The position numbers and the translations under genes were made by a program. Below the pieces are notes generated by a model. That model had not been told where the DNA came from. It did not search any database and saw nothing but the letters and a program-made list of their open reading frames with translations. Below, piece by piece: positions 24,279 to 36,080 of a stretch of DNA of 64,000 nt. This DNA comes from Cerioporus squamosus. Lineage: Eukaryota > Basidiomycota > Agaricomycetes > Polyporales > Polyporaceae. Every line of letters starts with the position of its first letter. Positions within the stretch are counted from its first letter, which is position 1. Where the stretch lies: positions 124,001-188,000 of the forward strand of contig JABYQS010000019.1 in the NCBI GenBank assembly GCA_022592435.1, given 5' to 3'.

Positions 24279-26144
24279 CCCCTCGTGGGAGCTTTCCCGC
24301 TTTACCCTTGCGCCTTTCTCTTCGGGCTCGACGATTCGCTGACCCCCATGTATAAGTACTCGGTCATTCATGCTTCATTGTAAATATAGACATCTCAATC
24401 AGTTATGCATACCTTGCTTCTTTCTCACTCATTACTGGCAGCGGGTTGGAAGCATACTCGGGCATTTTCTCGTGGGGTCCGGTCCGGCTGTAGGGGATAG
24501 GTACTTCAGGCGGCGTTCTCAGCATTCGCAGAATGCTGTATTCATCCCATAGTTTCACCCTCTTAATAGGATGTTGCCTCGCACTCGTTGCAATTGATTC
24601 GCCATGGGAACAGCATTCAGTGTGAATCTCTCGTGCCACGTATTCTTGGTATTCCCTGCTTCCAATTTAGCATTATGCGCGCCGTTTGGCCGTCCCTTCA
24701 GAGCAAATACGCACCACGGTCACCCGCCGCATGTGGATATATCTGTGTCCGAGTGGCAAAGTTGCACTCAATTGATGCCTCTCAGACCAATGTGGTACGA
24801 AATGCGGATATCTGACTTTATGACGAAGTCCACTGTCCATCCCACAACTAATCGCAGATTGTTGACATCGGGGGGCGTCCTAGCGCTTCGCATGGTGGTT
24901 AATGATCTCCATAACATCCTTCCACTTCGATTCCACAAATGAACGGTCTTGCACGGAGTCTTGCATGATTACTAGCATACGTTAACCGGCGTCGGCACGC
25001 TCGACTTGGGCATGGAGCGCGTCCGCTCGCAGCTCCGATCCACGGATGACGTCTCTTTCGTTTGAGTCTGCCAAGCATCATGTCTGTCGATTCAGTTACT
25101 TGCTTGCTGTCTGTCTTCGCACTATGTGTGTTCCGGTATTCGTATTCGGTTCCTCCTCTTCTTCTGCATTTGTCGACCGAAGTGCAAATCCGTTCGGGTA
25201 CTATAACGCGTGAACTTGTTCCAGGCCGTCCCTGGCGTACACGCTATATAAGCGTGGTGAGCCCTACTCGTCTCGACGTTTGCGTGGATGAGATAGAGAT
25301 TATGAGTTATACACGTTCCTACAGGATTGGGGTTCAAACACTACGTGCAACAGACAAGAAAATAGTCGATTGTAGATCTACTATCAGATCTACGTCATGT
25401 AGTCTCTTGCACTGGACTACTCAACCATGATCACACCTCTTTCTGAGAACCTCATCTCTTGTGGAATCGGACAGCGGCGGGGATCTCCCCGCCCACTTGA
25501 ACCAAGTTACTTACGCGTTGAAGTGAGCTTGCATGATGACGTCAGCTCACCGCGCTCGCGCTCGTACTGGAATGCAAAGGGACGATCGGGCCTTGCACTT
25601 ACCCCTAGAAACTTGGACTGCTACCACCATCATCCCTATACACCCGTTGCATCGACGGAATCTGAACCTCTATGCCCAGCACGCAACGAGAGGTGCGATA
25701 TGATGTTCGAAATAGGTGCACGCGGTACGACGTATGTCCTCGTCATCGAACCGCATAAACTCACCATGACTCCGAATCATCGGTCGGCTTCGTGCGAGAG
25801 TATTCAGCTGAGGTCCGACGACCTCTGTCTTTGGTAACTCTCCCTAAGGAAGCTCCGACTCTCGAGGAGCCGTGGAAGGATCGGCGAAGTGAGTGCATAC
25901 ATTGTGTTACTTCATCTAGTTCATACATGAGATAAATGTTATATGCCCAGTCCCATCTGTGACGCGTCCAGGATGCCGTTGTACAGACTGCTAAGTATGA
26001 TATATTGTGGAGGGTGAATGAGCGATAATCCTACAGTGCATGAGTGGGGGTATACGACTACAATCGAATCTGCTAAACCAACTATAACAGCGAAGTCAGC
26101 AAAGCGCACCACGCACGAAGATTCAGATGAACTCACTCGTACAA
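24279..26144. other. Convergent intergenic region
   Basis: The J-domain gene and the coiled-coil gene converge on this stretch of about 1.9 kb. The short open frames at 24.6-24.9 and 25.0-25.8 kb show no conserved motif or splice structure. A TATA-like CTATATAAGC at about 25243-25252 has no supported gene downstream. No zinc-finger exon that could extend the J-domain gene was found. Confidence 0.5.
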
Positions 26145-29100
26145 TCAACCAAACAGGCCGTTCTCAGCGCTGCTCGAAAGACTACTGAGCAACTTGTTCA
26201 AGTGCCGCGCAACGGTGCCAGCACCCTCCTTGACCTTCTCGCGATCGTCCTCCCGGACCTTCGGCAGCACCTTCGTCTCGAAGCGGTCAGGATGCCACTT
26301 GCGCAAGTAGTCCTTGATCCGCTCCTTCGAAGTCTTGTCGCCAGGCTGGTGCGGCGAAAGGACGTACGCCTGGATCTCGATGTACGTCAATTGCTCGGGG
26401 TCGGTCGGCTGCTTGAGCATAGGCCAGGGGAAGGAATGCCAGCTGAGGACGTCCAGCGACGCGAGTCTCGCCCAACGGCGCTCGTGCTCCTCAAAGAGCT
26501 TGATGACGTCCTCTTTACTGAGCTGACGTATCGCCTTCTGCTCGGCGCGCCGTTGTTGTGCCTCTTGCTCGCGCTGGAATTGCTCGAACTGTCTGCGAGC
26601 GTGTTCCTCCTGACGACGAGCCCACTCGTGCTCGTTCATCGGTGATGAGGCCGTGAAAGAGGTCCCAGGACGAGCTGTGCTAGGAGCTGACTGCGCATAC
26701 GAGGTACCAGCGCCGTACGCCGTCTGATAGCCGGCCCCGGAGGACCGCGTCGAAGAAGCCGTGGTTGGGGAGGATGTGGCAGGAGAAGGACTGGATTTCC
26801 ATCCGGTCTTCGCACCAGGGGCGACACTGGGGTGGCTGGCTTCGGAGTCGGAGTCGCACTGGCCGTCGGTGTTGTGGAAGCGCGGCTCGCACTCGTATGT
26901 CCCGAGGAATTCGACCATCCAGAGGACGCAGAAAAGAAGCTAGCAGAGGAGCTGAAACTCGACGACGACGCAGTACTACTGCGATCGCCAGGAGCCGAGG
27001 GAGTAGGATGGAAAGCGGAGGAGGTAGTTGGGATCGGCCTAGGTGCAGAAGAAGATGCGGTGTAGAAAACCCCTGCACGGTTACGGTTCGTGTCAGAGCC
27101 GCTGCCGACGCTGTCCTGTCGTCTGCGGTCCTCTCTTCGACGGCGCTCCTGCTCCTGAAGATGTTCTTTCTCAGACTCGCGGAGGACACTCTCCAGAATC
27201 GCGTCCTGCTGCTTCATCTTCATGGCCTCCTTCTTCCGAATCTCTTCCTCGGCGCGACGTCTGGCTTCCTGCTCGCGTAGTCGGCCTTGCTCTTCCGCTT
27301 GAAGGCGTTTGTAGATCTCCTCCTGCTCCTTCTTGAACTGGGCCTGCCTGCGAGCTTCCTCTTCTTCGCGCTTCTTGGCCGCCTCCGCGCGCTGGCGAGC
27401 TTCACGATCGCGTTGAGCCTGGATGCGCTCGAACTCGGCCTGTTGCTCCCGCAGAAACACCGGATCTTGGAGTTCGCTCATGAAGTCCTCGTCGTCTGCA
27501 GATTCGTCTCTCTGCCCGGCGCCCGCCCGGGCCTCCTCCTCGCGTTGCCTGGTTGTGGCCTCAAGGCGTCGTTGAGCCTCCTCAGCAGCGGCCTTCTCCC
27601 GAGCTGCTCTCTCCGCCGATGCCCTCTCCGCCGCCGCTCGTTCCGCTTCACGTCGTCGCTGAGCTTCCTCCTCCTGCTTCCGTTTCGCCTCCGCCTCTTC
27701 GCGTTGTCTCCGAGCCTCTTCTTCTCGCCGGCGCTCCAGGTCCCGGGCCCGACGTGCCTCTTCTTCGCGTTGCCTCTGCGCCTCCTCTTCCTCCCGTCTC
27801 CGCTTGGACTCTGCCTCCTCCCGTTGTTTCCGCGCTTCCACGTCACGCTGTATCTCGAGCTCCCGGGCGTGACGAGCCTCTTCCTCCTCACGTCGTCGGA
27901 TCTCCCTCTGACGAGCTTGCTCCCGCTGTTTCTGCGCCTTGGTCTCCCGCGGACGAGCTTCCTCCTTCTTGCGTGCTTCCTCTTGCTGACGAGCTTCCTC
28001 TTGCTGACGGGCTTCCTCTCGCTGTCGCGTCTCCTCCCGCTTACGGGCTTCCTGCCTCTGGGCCTCCGCCTCTGCAAGTGCCTCCGCCTCCGCCGCCTCC
28101 TCTTCCTCTTCTTCCCTGCGTAACCGCTGGCTTCGAGGATGGCTTGAGCTTGGGCTGCAGCACGAGCCTCTTCCTCCCTCTTGCGAGCTTCCTCCCATTC
28201 TCGCTTCTCCTGGGCTAACCGTGCTTCGTCCTCGCGCTGTCGCTTGAGTCGCTCCTCCATCTCCCGTTGCTCGCGCGCGCGGCGTTCCCTCTCCTCCCGT
28301 TCTCGACGCTCACGCTCTAGCCGCGCCTTCTCCTCCCACTCCCGCCTCTCCTCCCTCTCTCTGCGTTCGCGCTCCTCCCTATCCTTCCGATCCCGCTCTT
28401 CCCTCTCGCGCCGTTCCTTCTCCTCTCGGTCGCGGCGTTCACGCTCCTCCCTATCCCGCTCCCGTCTCTCTGCCTCCTCACGCGCTCGTCTTTCCTCCGC
28501 TTCCTGACGTCTTCGGACCTCTTCCTGCAGTCGAGCTTCGGCTTCCTCCCGCTTGCGTTTCTCCTCCTGCAGCCTAGCCTCCGCCTCCCTGACAAGGAGT
28601 TCAGCCTCGCGACGCGCCAATTCCTCCGCCTTCTGCTGGACCTCCAGAGCCTTCTGCCATACCTCCTCCTCCTTCTTCCGCGCCTCCTCAGCCTGTCGTC
28701 GAGCCTCCTCCTCCTTCCGCCGAGCTTCGGCCTCCTTCCGAGCGGCTTCCTCCTCCTTCCGCCGAGCCTCCTCCTCGAGCCGTCTGGCCTCCTCAGTTTG
28801 TCGATCTCGAACCTGTTGCCAGTGGCGGTCCCGCATCTCTTGACGTTCCCGTATGTGCCAGAGGCCATCAAGGTCCATCCCGTAGTCCTCTTCCGAGTCA
28901 CTACCTGAAGCGACCGACTGTTCTTCATACGTAGGAAGTGGACGCTGCGCAACATCCGAAGGACCCCAGAATTCCTGGCGGGAGGAACGTGAGCGCACCG
29001 ACCGAGACCCGTTGGAGTTTCTGCGACCGCTGACGCTACCCGTCGGGCTCCCGGCGAAGCGGTGACGAGGACTTGAGCTGGTTGGGATGTCGTATCCAGC

Positions 29101-30708
29101 GAAGGGCAACGCACTAGGAGGACTCTGCGATCCATGCCAAGCACCAGAGGGTGAATGACGCCGCATGTCGTCATCGCCGTTCGCAGGACGAGGGATGGGT
29201 CGACTTGACGAAGGACCAGGCACGGTCGGAGGAGATTGCGGTCCATAATACGGGCGACTGGCTGAAGGCGGCTGAGGCCAAGCATCGAGATCACCGTTGT
29301 AGGACCTCTTCGACGGGATGGGGCGCGCTGACACGGATGATGGTGGACCATAGCGCACGTTCTCTGGAGAGCCCTGATCCGACGTGACGCTGCGGCGCGA
29401 CGAGCGGATTGGAATGCCCTCGCCATCATCTGGGTCCTGACGATAGCGCGGGTTGACTGGGCTGATCTGCGGGAAATACTGATCCTCGGAGGTTTGCGAG
29501 GCGAGAGTAGGACGGGAGGGTGTAATCGGCATGGTCATGCGTGAATCGGGACGACGGGCATAGATCTCGTGGACGGCTGTCTGCTGCGTGAAGGACGGCT
29601 GTCGCTGGTGTTCCGACCTGTCAGGCTCCTTGCCTTTGCGCGTAGACGTGCGCTCCTCTACCGTGCCCAGAGGAAAGCGATCCCGGTGAGGCGCGGAGCC
29701 TGGCTCGAGGTCACCGACGGGGGAAGGCCGCTCGGTTGATCGAACGCTGGCTGCGCGGGAGAGCGTCCGACCGTTCTCGTTCGCGGGTACGTTGGGACTC
29801 ACGGGAGACGCATTGGAGGCGGCGGCATGAGCGAATGCGCGTGAAGTCGCAGGCTGGTTGGGCGGCGGAGTAGGTGAAGGAAGCCAGATGTCTTGCGGCC
29901 GCGTCCTGGACAAGGAGCTAAGACTCTGTCTCCCGATGGAACCTTGGTCGTATGGAGAAGACGACGTCGCCGTTGGATCGAAATCCGCACCGAAGACGGA
30001 CGAGTTCCCGCGGGAGCGAGCGGGTCTGGTGCCATAGCTCCCTGGCGTGCCCGCAAACTGGTCAGACCCTCCACTCTGTGTGCGATCTCGAGGGCGCGAC
30101 TCGGACCCTAGCGGCGTCCTGGCAAGCGGACGTGCATCGCGATACGACGCAGCGGGGCCCTCCCTGGGCTCAGTTTCGCGCGGACGTGCATCGCGATACG
30201 GCGTACCAGGGCCCTCGGCCTCACCACCCGCCCGCGGGGGGACAGCAACAGGGTCTCCATTCTCTTGGTTAGGACTCGAGGCGACATTGGAATCTCGGCG
30301 ACCCTGCGGCCGCTCCGCCCCTCCCTTCTTAATGGCCTCCCAGATCGCTTGCTGCTGTCTCCTGAACGCCTCGAATTCCTCCCCCTCCACCTCCTTGCCG
30401 AGCGCGAGCGACCGCTCGAATCGCGCGATCTTGAGCTCCTGGTTGAACTGGTCCTGCGCGATACGGCGCACACGATCCATGGAGGCCTGGTAGTTCCTAA
30501 TGATGGCCTCATACTGGGGGGAGCCCTCGAGGGAACCTCGAAGTTGAGCATCTCTCTCCTGTCTCACCTTGTCCGCCATCGACTGCAACTCCTTCTCAAT
30601 CCGCACCCGGAGAGCCTCCTTCCACTGCGTGTCGGGTTCCACATCCTCGTCAAATCCCGCAAGACTTCCAACGTTCTGTTCCGAGATAGGGGTCAAGAGC
30701 GTCGTCAT
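26145..30708 (-). CDS. Giant coiled-coil protein with a C-terminal NFKBIL1-like HPD segment
   Basis: The best model has exons 30708-28125, 28071-26816 and 26723-26145, giving 1,472 residues. The N-terminus (1-125) is helical and charged and begins MTTLLTPISEQNVGSL. About 125-590 is Ser/Pro/Arg-rich disorder. About 600-1220 is a very long E/R/K/A coiled coil made of repeats such as REEEARRQREEAE. A Ser/Thr-rich linker follows. The last 170 residues are ordered, with RWARLASLDVLSW and then YLRKWHPDRFETKVLPKV ahead of GAGTVARHLNKLL. That ending resembles the C-terminal helical segment of NFKBIL1-type proteins, where an HPD-containing helix also occurs. Both introns are inferred from frame changes inside repetitive sequence. 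A 104-bp intron (28219-28116) or a single-base sequence error are alternatives for the first, and other junctions are possible for the second. Antisense frames at 27.2-30.5 kb are shadows. The role is unknown; a structural or scaffold function is likely. Confidence 0.8.
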
Positions 30709-31645
30709 AGGACGTCAGGCGAGGCGTCGTAGCAAGCGCGATGTGCAAGAAAGCAAGGCGATATGTCGATAGCAAGCTCCAGGTACCGGTGGGGACCGAG
30801 CTGAAAGCAGGGAGACGTGGATGGAGTTGTAGGATGTCCGGGCACCGCGGTTGTGGAAGCTACGCTGGGCCTCGCGGCATAGAGATGAGAGCACGCCTGA
30901 AGCGATCGGCCTCATGGTCAGTCCTGGCACGCGAGCGTACGTCGATTGAACGCGCGACGTACTGATCTTCCCTGCGCTGCGGCGCGTCGTGTTCCAGGAA
31001 GACGATATCGTGAAGAGTCGTGCGCACAGTTTGGAAGACGGCGCGGCGGGCAGCAGGGCCTCTGGCGTCGGAGGACGCGAGCGCACGATGCACCGGATCT
31101 TTATATCAAGCGGCGCGCGGACGGGACGACGGTCTGTCTTCGCCCAACACGGCAGTCTCCCTCGTTCTCGCCACGCACTGCGGAGGCTTTTATCTCAACG
31201 TGCTCCGTGCACGCCTACTCTAAAATCTAGCCTGGGCCGGTGACCTCACTCGCCGACCACACCTATCGAACGTTCTGATATAGTAGCGAACTCAACTCGG
31301 CGTGGCGGTCACGGGTCCGCATTGCCGAATGTCTTAATTGTACGTCCTCTCTCCAGCCACAGATCCAAACCCCATATCACAGTACCTCGGAATTAAAGCA
31401 AACGTAAGTGCGACAGCAGTTGGACAGCAGGGGTCAATATATATACAGGCTTCCTCCAGGAAGCGCGAGGATTTATCCACGTCGTCAGGTATGGACGTCG
31501 CAAGTCTATTGCAGGAACGTCCGAAGCAGCGAAGGCCGCCGGGAGGACTTGACATGTCCACGCATCTGAGTTTGGAAGGTTCAGCGGCCATCGGATGTGG
31601 TACAAGGCTCGGGATAGACACTCACCGTCAGGCAAAGTTTTGTTC
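30709..31645. other. Intergenic region between coiled-coil gene and bestrophin gene
   Basis: This holds the promoter of the coiled-coil gene and the 3' flank of the bestrophin gene, both on the minus strand. A minus-strand GATATAAAG near 31095-31104 could be the core promoter. A second AT run (TATATATA) near 31437-31446 is too far from any start to assign. No further gene is seen. Confidence 0.45.
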
Positions 31646-34328
31646 TCACTTCGCTCGTGTGATCTGGTCGACGTCCCACCAGCTCTTGAGCAGCGTCCGG
31701 CGGATGCTGTGCATGCCGGTGTCGGGACCATGATATGAGTGGTTGACGTCGCTGACCATCTCCTCTGCAGTCCGCCTGTCGCCAGGTGCGAAAGGCTGGT
31801 TCCAGGGCGTAATGATATACTCGTCCGGGTCGGGGCATGTATGCTGGGAAAGATGGCAAGGCCGTCAGTACAGAACGAACACGGAGCGCCATGGATATCG
31901 TACCGCCGTTATCTCATGGAGCTCGCGCTGGATACTCAGGCAGAACGCATCGAGGTCTGTGCTCAGCGTCAGGACATTCGTTCATTCCGGAAGGTTTACA
32001 GGAGCGCTCACCCAGATCGTTCATATCATAGTTGAATGGGTTCTCGCTAGATGGGAATTTCCGGTCGTAAGTATGTGCGGAAGATGGAAACGCCATACGA
32101 TACGTACATCTCCTGACCAATCTCGAGGAAGCCGAGGAGCAAGAACGACGCGAACGCAGTACCCCTGCGAAGACAGGTCAGTACAAGAACGGAATTGTCG
32201 ACACTGACAGTTACATACGGGATGGTGAGATAGCCGAAGGAGGACCAGACTTGGAACTGAGGTGATGCGGAAATGCAGCGTCAGCATATTCTCAGGCGCT
32301 CTATCAGTACGGACGGAGCAACTCACGGGCAGGAAGAACAGATAGAGCCACAATGAAATGCGGAGATGTGCCTGGTACGCGAAGGGCAAAGGCGTGTTCT
32401 TGATCCGGTCAAGGTTCGACACCGAGTCCTGGAGCTGGACGATACCGTTCGTGAAGGCGGCGGCGAGTGCGGGTTGCAGCTGACCGTTTTTCAAGAGCCA
32501 CGCGAGGTAGTTAGACAGGAAGAGGGTGATCTCGAGCGGAGCGTTCGAATCGATAGCCTCGGGACGCAGACGCTTGCCGGTGAGGCTGCGCGTGGGGCCA
32601 CTCGCGGTCGTCGGGAGTTCGGGCTCAGGCTTACGCCGGCGGAATGGACGCGCGAGCAGCTTGAAGATCCGGAGGAAGGGCAGATAGTCGAAGAGCGATT
32701 CCTTGGGCGGGTTGCGTGCTGGGCGCAGCGGATGCTCGCTGTACACGACGGGAAGTGCCGCCTCGGGGTCGAACTTCTTCTTCTGCTGGCGTCCGCGGAG
32801 CGAGTGGTAGATCTGGTCCTCGGAGAGCTGACCGAGCTCCTTCTCCGTGCTCTCCTTCCTGCTACTGTCACCGTCCGGAGAGAGCGGTCGCGAGGAGGTG
32901 AACGTGTGTGCGGTCTTGTGCTTCTGTGCATCCATCGCTGACGCCCTCCACAGGGGAAGCATGTCCTCTTCCGAGGCGGCCTCGGGCGCATGTGTCGAGT
33001 AGCGAGGGAGGAAACACACGAGGGGGTAAAGATCCTCGTAGTACACTCCAGCTTCGCCACGGAGCATGTGCTAAGGAAAGGCGGAGTCAGGCCTTGCGAA
33101 CGGAGGTGGGTTCTGGTTGCCATGGCGTACCTTGACTGACACGGCATAGGCCTGGACGAGATTCACCATGCTCTTCTTCTCAATAATGATCTCAAGCTTC
33201 GACTTCGGCTGCCCAGTCTTCTTGTCTACGCGCTCGAAAGGAACATGCACCCAGATCTATGAGTCGTTAGTGAGGGGGAATGGCTCCAGGAGTAATCAGG
33301 CACTCACGATTTGGGCCAGATTGCGCGAAGTAAGCGCGATGGTGGTCCAAAGCTTCCTGCCTTCCATATACCTGGAGACAACACATCATGTCAGAAGATG
33401 TGATGCAGTGCTGGCGTGGGCAGGGAGTCCTCGCATTGATCGACTGCACGAGAGGCGCGGACAGTTCGACGCTGTTCTGCGACGTCCGCCCTACTCCTCT
33501 CATGCAGTCCCTTGCCGGTCTCCCAAAGCGCCCATCCCACTGTTCACGGCAAGACACTCACCGCTCGTACGCAGAAGACGTCCGGAAAGATATGACCAAA
33601 CCGAGTACCGTACCCAGCACAGTAGTCGTCCTCAATTCTCATAGTTTAGTTTGAGCGCAGATTCTGGGTGCACGGAAAAGGAAGGACACGAGGTGATGGG
33701 AACCCGACAATCAAACGCCACGGGCAGGTCCTCCTCGAGATTACTCCATTATTCTGGGTGCCAATGGGCGGAGTTCTCTGAGGGGATACTCTCAAGTACT
33801 CTACAGTGAGTGAGTATCGTCGATTTCGCGACTGAAAATACCTCAGAGGACTCCCTCAGTACTGTCAAGTCTACTGGGAGTGAAACGACCCTCTTTCATG
33901 CGGATACGGGACATTCATGCAGATACGGGCAGAAGGTGATTTGAAGTCCGCCGCACACAACCCCAGCATAGGGTCAGAAACAGCGAGACTTCTCACCAGG
34001 CACATGCAGTTCCCGTCAGTGCGATCACCTCATGGCCTTCCTGTTTCGTCCACCCAGCATCTACACTCAAACTAAACTATCAGAATTGAGGACGACTAGT
34101 GAGCATCGCGCTCGAGAACACGAGCTTGTGGCGCGTGAATTGCGAGACGAGCGTCACCACTACAAGCGCGCGAACCCCGTCAGACGTGGCGGCGAAAACA
34201 TCGCGATAGGGAAGCTCACTTGTGGCGACCGCGGAGAAGAAGAACACCTCCGGCCAGATGTCGTTGATGACGGTGGCCTTGAACTTCTTCAAGCTCCATC
34301 CCGCAAAGAGCGGGTTCTGCGCGACCAT
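31646..34328 (-). CDS. Bestrophin-family anion channel, interrupted by a transposon-like element
   Basis: There are eleven exons: 34328-34220, 34159-34097, 33637-33562, 33371-33308, 33256-33131, 33070-32327, 32256-32219, 32164-32108, 32046-32012, 31956-31904 and 31843-31646. They give 520 residues. The family (bestrophin/UPF0187) are membrane anion channels. Hallmarks are FAGWSLKKFKATVINDIWPE at the N-terminus, AMLT...VLGTVLGLVISFRTSSAYERY, the block YMEGRKLWTTIALTSRNLAQ, LGFLEIGQEIENPFNYD and DLDLDAFCLSIQRELHEI. The C-terminal exon contains PWNQPFAPGDRRTAEEMV. Residues of about 180-330 form a polar insert between membrane parts. The 34096-33638 gap is a 472-bp element inserted into the exon coding AMLTTVLG. 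If it is spliced as modelled, it leaves four extra residues (KLRT). If it is not spliced, the channel is truncated after about 57 native residues. The rest of the frame is intact. Confidence 0.9.
33625..34096. mobile_element. 472-bp TIR element with TA target duplication inside the bestrophin gene
   Basis: The ends are inverted repeats. GTCGTCCTCAATTCT starts at 33625, and its reverse complement ends at 34096. I aligned about 73 bp of each end and count about ten mismatches, only one of them in the outer 31 bp. The element is flanked by TA on both sides (33623-33624 and 34097-34098). Removing the element and one TA restores an uninterrupted bestrophin frame. The size, the TA duplication and the lack of coding capacity fit a non-autonomous Tc1/mariner-type element (a MITE). 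An internal inverted pair lies at about 33771-33784 and 33851-33864. A direct repeat with core GATACGGG lies at 33898-33910 and 33916-33929. I saw no second full copy in the window. Confidence 0.88.
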
Positions 34329-36080
34329 CTTGAGGAAGGCAGGTTACGAGGGCGAAAGCTTGATGGGACTGGGAGGATGGCGGGGCGGCGGGGCAAAAGA
34401 GCGGACACCAAGCTACTGCTGGAAGTTATGAAGAGACCGCGCCAGCGAATGAGCGATCCAAAGGCAGCAGGCAGCAGTACCGCCAAGCAGAGAACAGATA
34501 GCAAGCAAAACTAGTCAGGCAAGCTCGCACAAGCCAAGGCCCCAGCAACACCAGAGGAAGGGGGAAAAGGAAGAGAGGGAACAGTTGTGAGGCGCGTGTG
34601 CGGGGCATGCCTGCGAATTATACGGAGGCCTTGCCGCTTCGCGGGCGCCAGCGTCCCAGGTCCATCGAAACGCACTCCCAACGGGCTCGGGCTCGGAGAC
34701 TTTGCTGGGCAGATGCGCGTGTCCGGGCGTTGATTGAGTTCAAATTCCCCAGACGGGATCTCGACATGCCCTGACAAGCCAGTTGCCGTCTGTCGGGGCC
34801 GTGTCTCGTCGACCTTCATCTCCGCAAGGCGCAGCTGGCTTGTTGAGGTGGAACCTGGGGCAGACAAGGTGCAGACAGCAATGGTTACCGAGACGCACGT
34901 ACGAAAATGAAACGGCCCAGACCCATCCCGGGACCGGGCGCCTTCGTTGTAACGCTGGCAGCACGAGAGACAGGCCCTGATCGTGTTCGACTTAGGCGCA
35001 CCGGCGACGGCGTCGAAAGGGCCCTCTATGAGCCTCTGAGTCTGTGGGAATACCAAGGCCTTCTGTGCCATGACAGAACCGCACGCGGGCGGGATTTACG
35101 CAAGAGAGAGGCCTAGGAGTGCCAGCGTGACCCCGAGGCGTCCGGATTTGACGAGCCGCTGAAATTTATGATGGCGTTTCTAGAACTGGAGATGTATCTT
35201 CAAAGGCCGGTGTACAGCTGCTGTGGTCTGGAAAGAATCGCACAGAAGAGAAGGCGAAATGATATGAGGATGTGATACTACGCAACGGGTGAGTTTCTGA
35301 GGCAGTTCATGAGCGCAGGGAAGAGAGGAGGTGCAACACCGCCACACGCCATCCATCTCTCTCCGAACTCCACACATCAAGCGATCAAAGTACTTGTCGT
35401 ATTCGGCCAGTTCTCGACAGTCTTACGGGAGACGGGGAGGACTGCGATCCATCCGACCACAATAGTCATACGAGAGCCAACTCGAGTCCTCGACCATGCG
35501 CTATGACAGCCATGACGAGCACGAGCACCCTCTTACAATATGAACAGCGACGACTTGGATGCTTGCCAAGCAATTGATGCCCACCGCCGTTGAGACGTCG
35601 TGGTTCAGGCGCGGTTGCGAAACTCCGATGCTGTGGCATTCAATGTACTGTAGCACCTCATCCTGATGGCCATGGGCAGCGGGCTGCATGCAATCAGAGA
35701 TCATAGCTCTGGGCCTCTGGCCTGTTCCCAAACTTCTTTCGTCGAGCTTCGACCGTCATGCGCGGACTACACCGTTCAGCATCATCGCATCATCCCCAGA
35801 CGGAGTTGCGAAGGTCCTCATCGTCCGGGAGACGACAGATCGACGCGATGATCCCTCACAGCAGCGGCGCATGCAATATGACACGATGATGGATGCAGTA
35901 GTCGCCGTAGACATTTGCAGCGGAGAACCTAGCTAAGTCCTGGAAGCCGGGACGGAGACGCACACTATGGTTTAGGCAAGGAACTCACAATCCTACAAGT
36001 ACATGAGAGTGTCGCTAGGACGACGAGCTGGATATCTTCGAGGAACTTGAAGTTGGGAGCAATATCGAAATGGTGTATCT
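34329..36080. other. Intergenic region upstream of the bestrophin gene
   Basis: This 1.75-kb stretch should carry the bestrophin promoter and the GST 3' flank. A minus-strand frame beginning MAQKALVFPQTQ at 35071 faintly recalls the start of an alcohol-dehydrogenase-like protein, but nothing supports it further. The remaining small frames show no family motif. Confidence 0.45.

Noticed and set aside
27200..30500. Long plus-strand frames opposite the coiled-coil gene, rich in Leu/Ser/Pro/Arg.
   Set aside because: They are the mirror image of a GAG/AAG/CGN-rich coiled coil and have no independent evidence.
31780..31815. A suspected one-base insertion in the last bestrophin exon.
   Set aside because: On re-reading the bases, the frame PWNQPFAPGD is continuous and the exon length is a multiple of three. 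The suspicion came from a misread base.
34511..35071. Minus-strand frame starting MAQKALVFPQ, faintly like an alcohol-dehydrogenase start.
   Set aside because: Only about ten residues look similar and no cofactor-binding motif or continuing exon was found.
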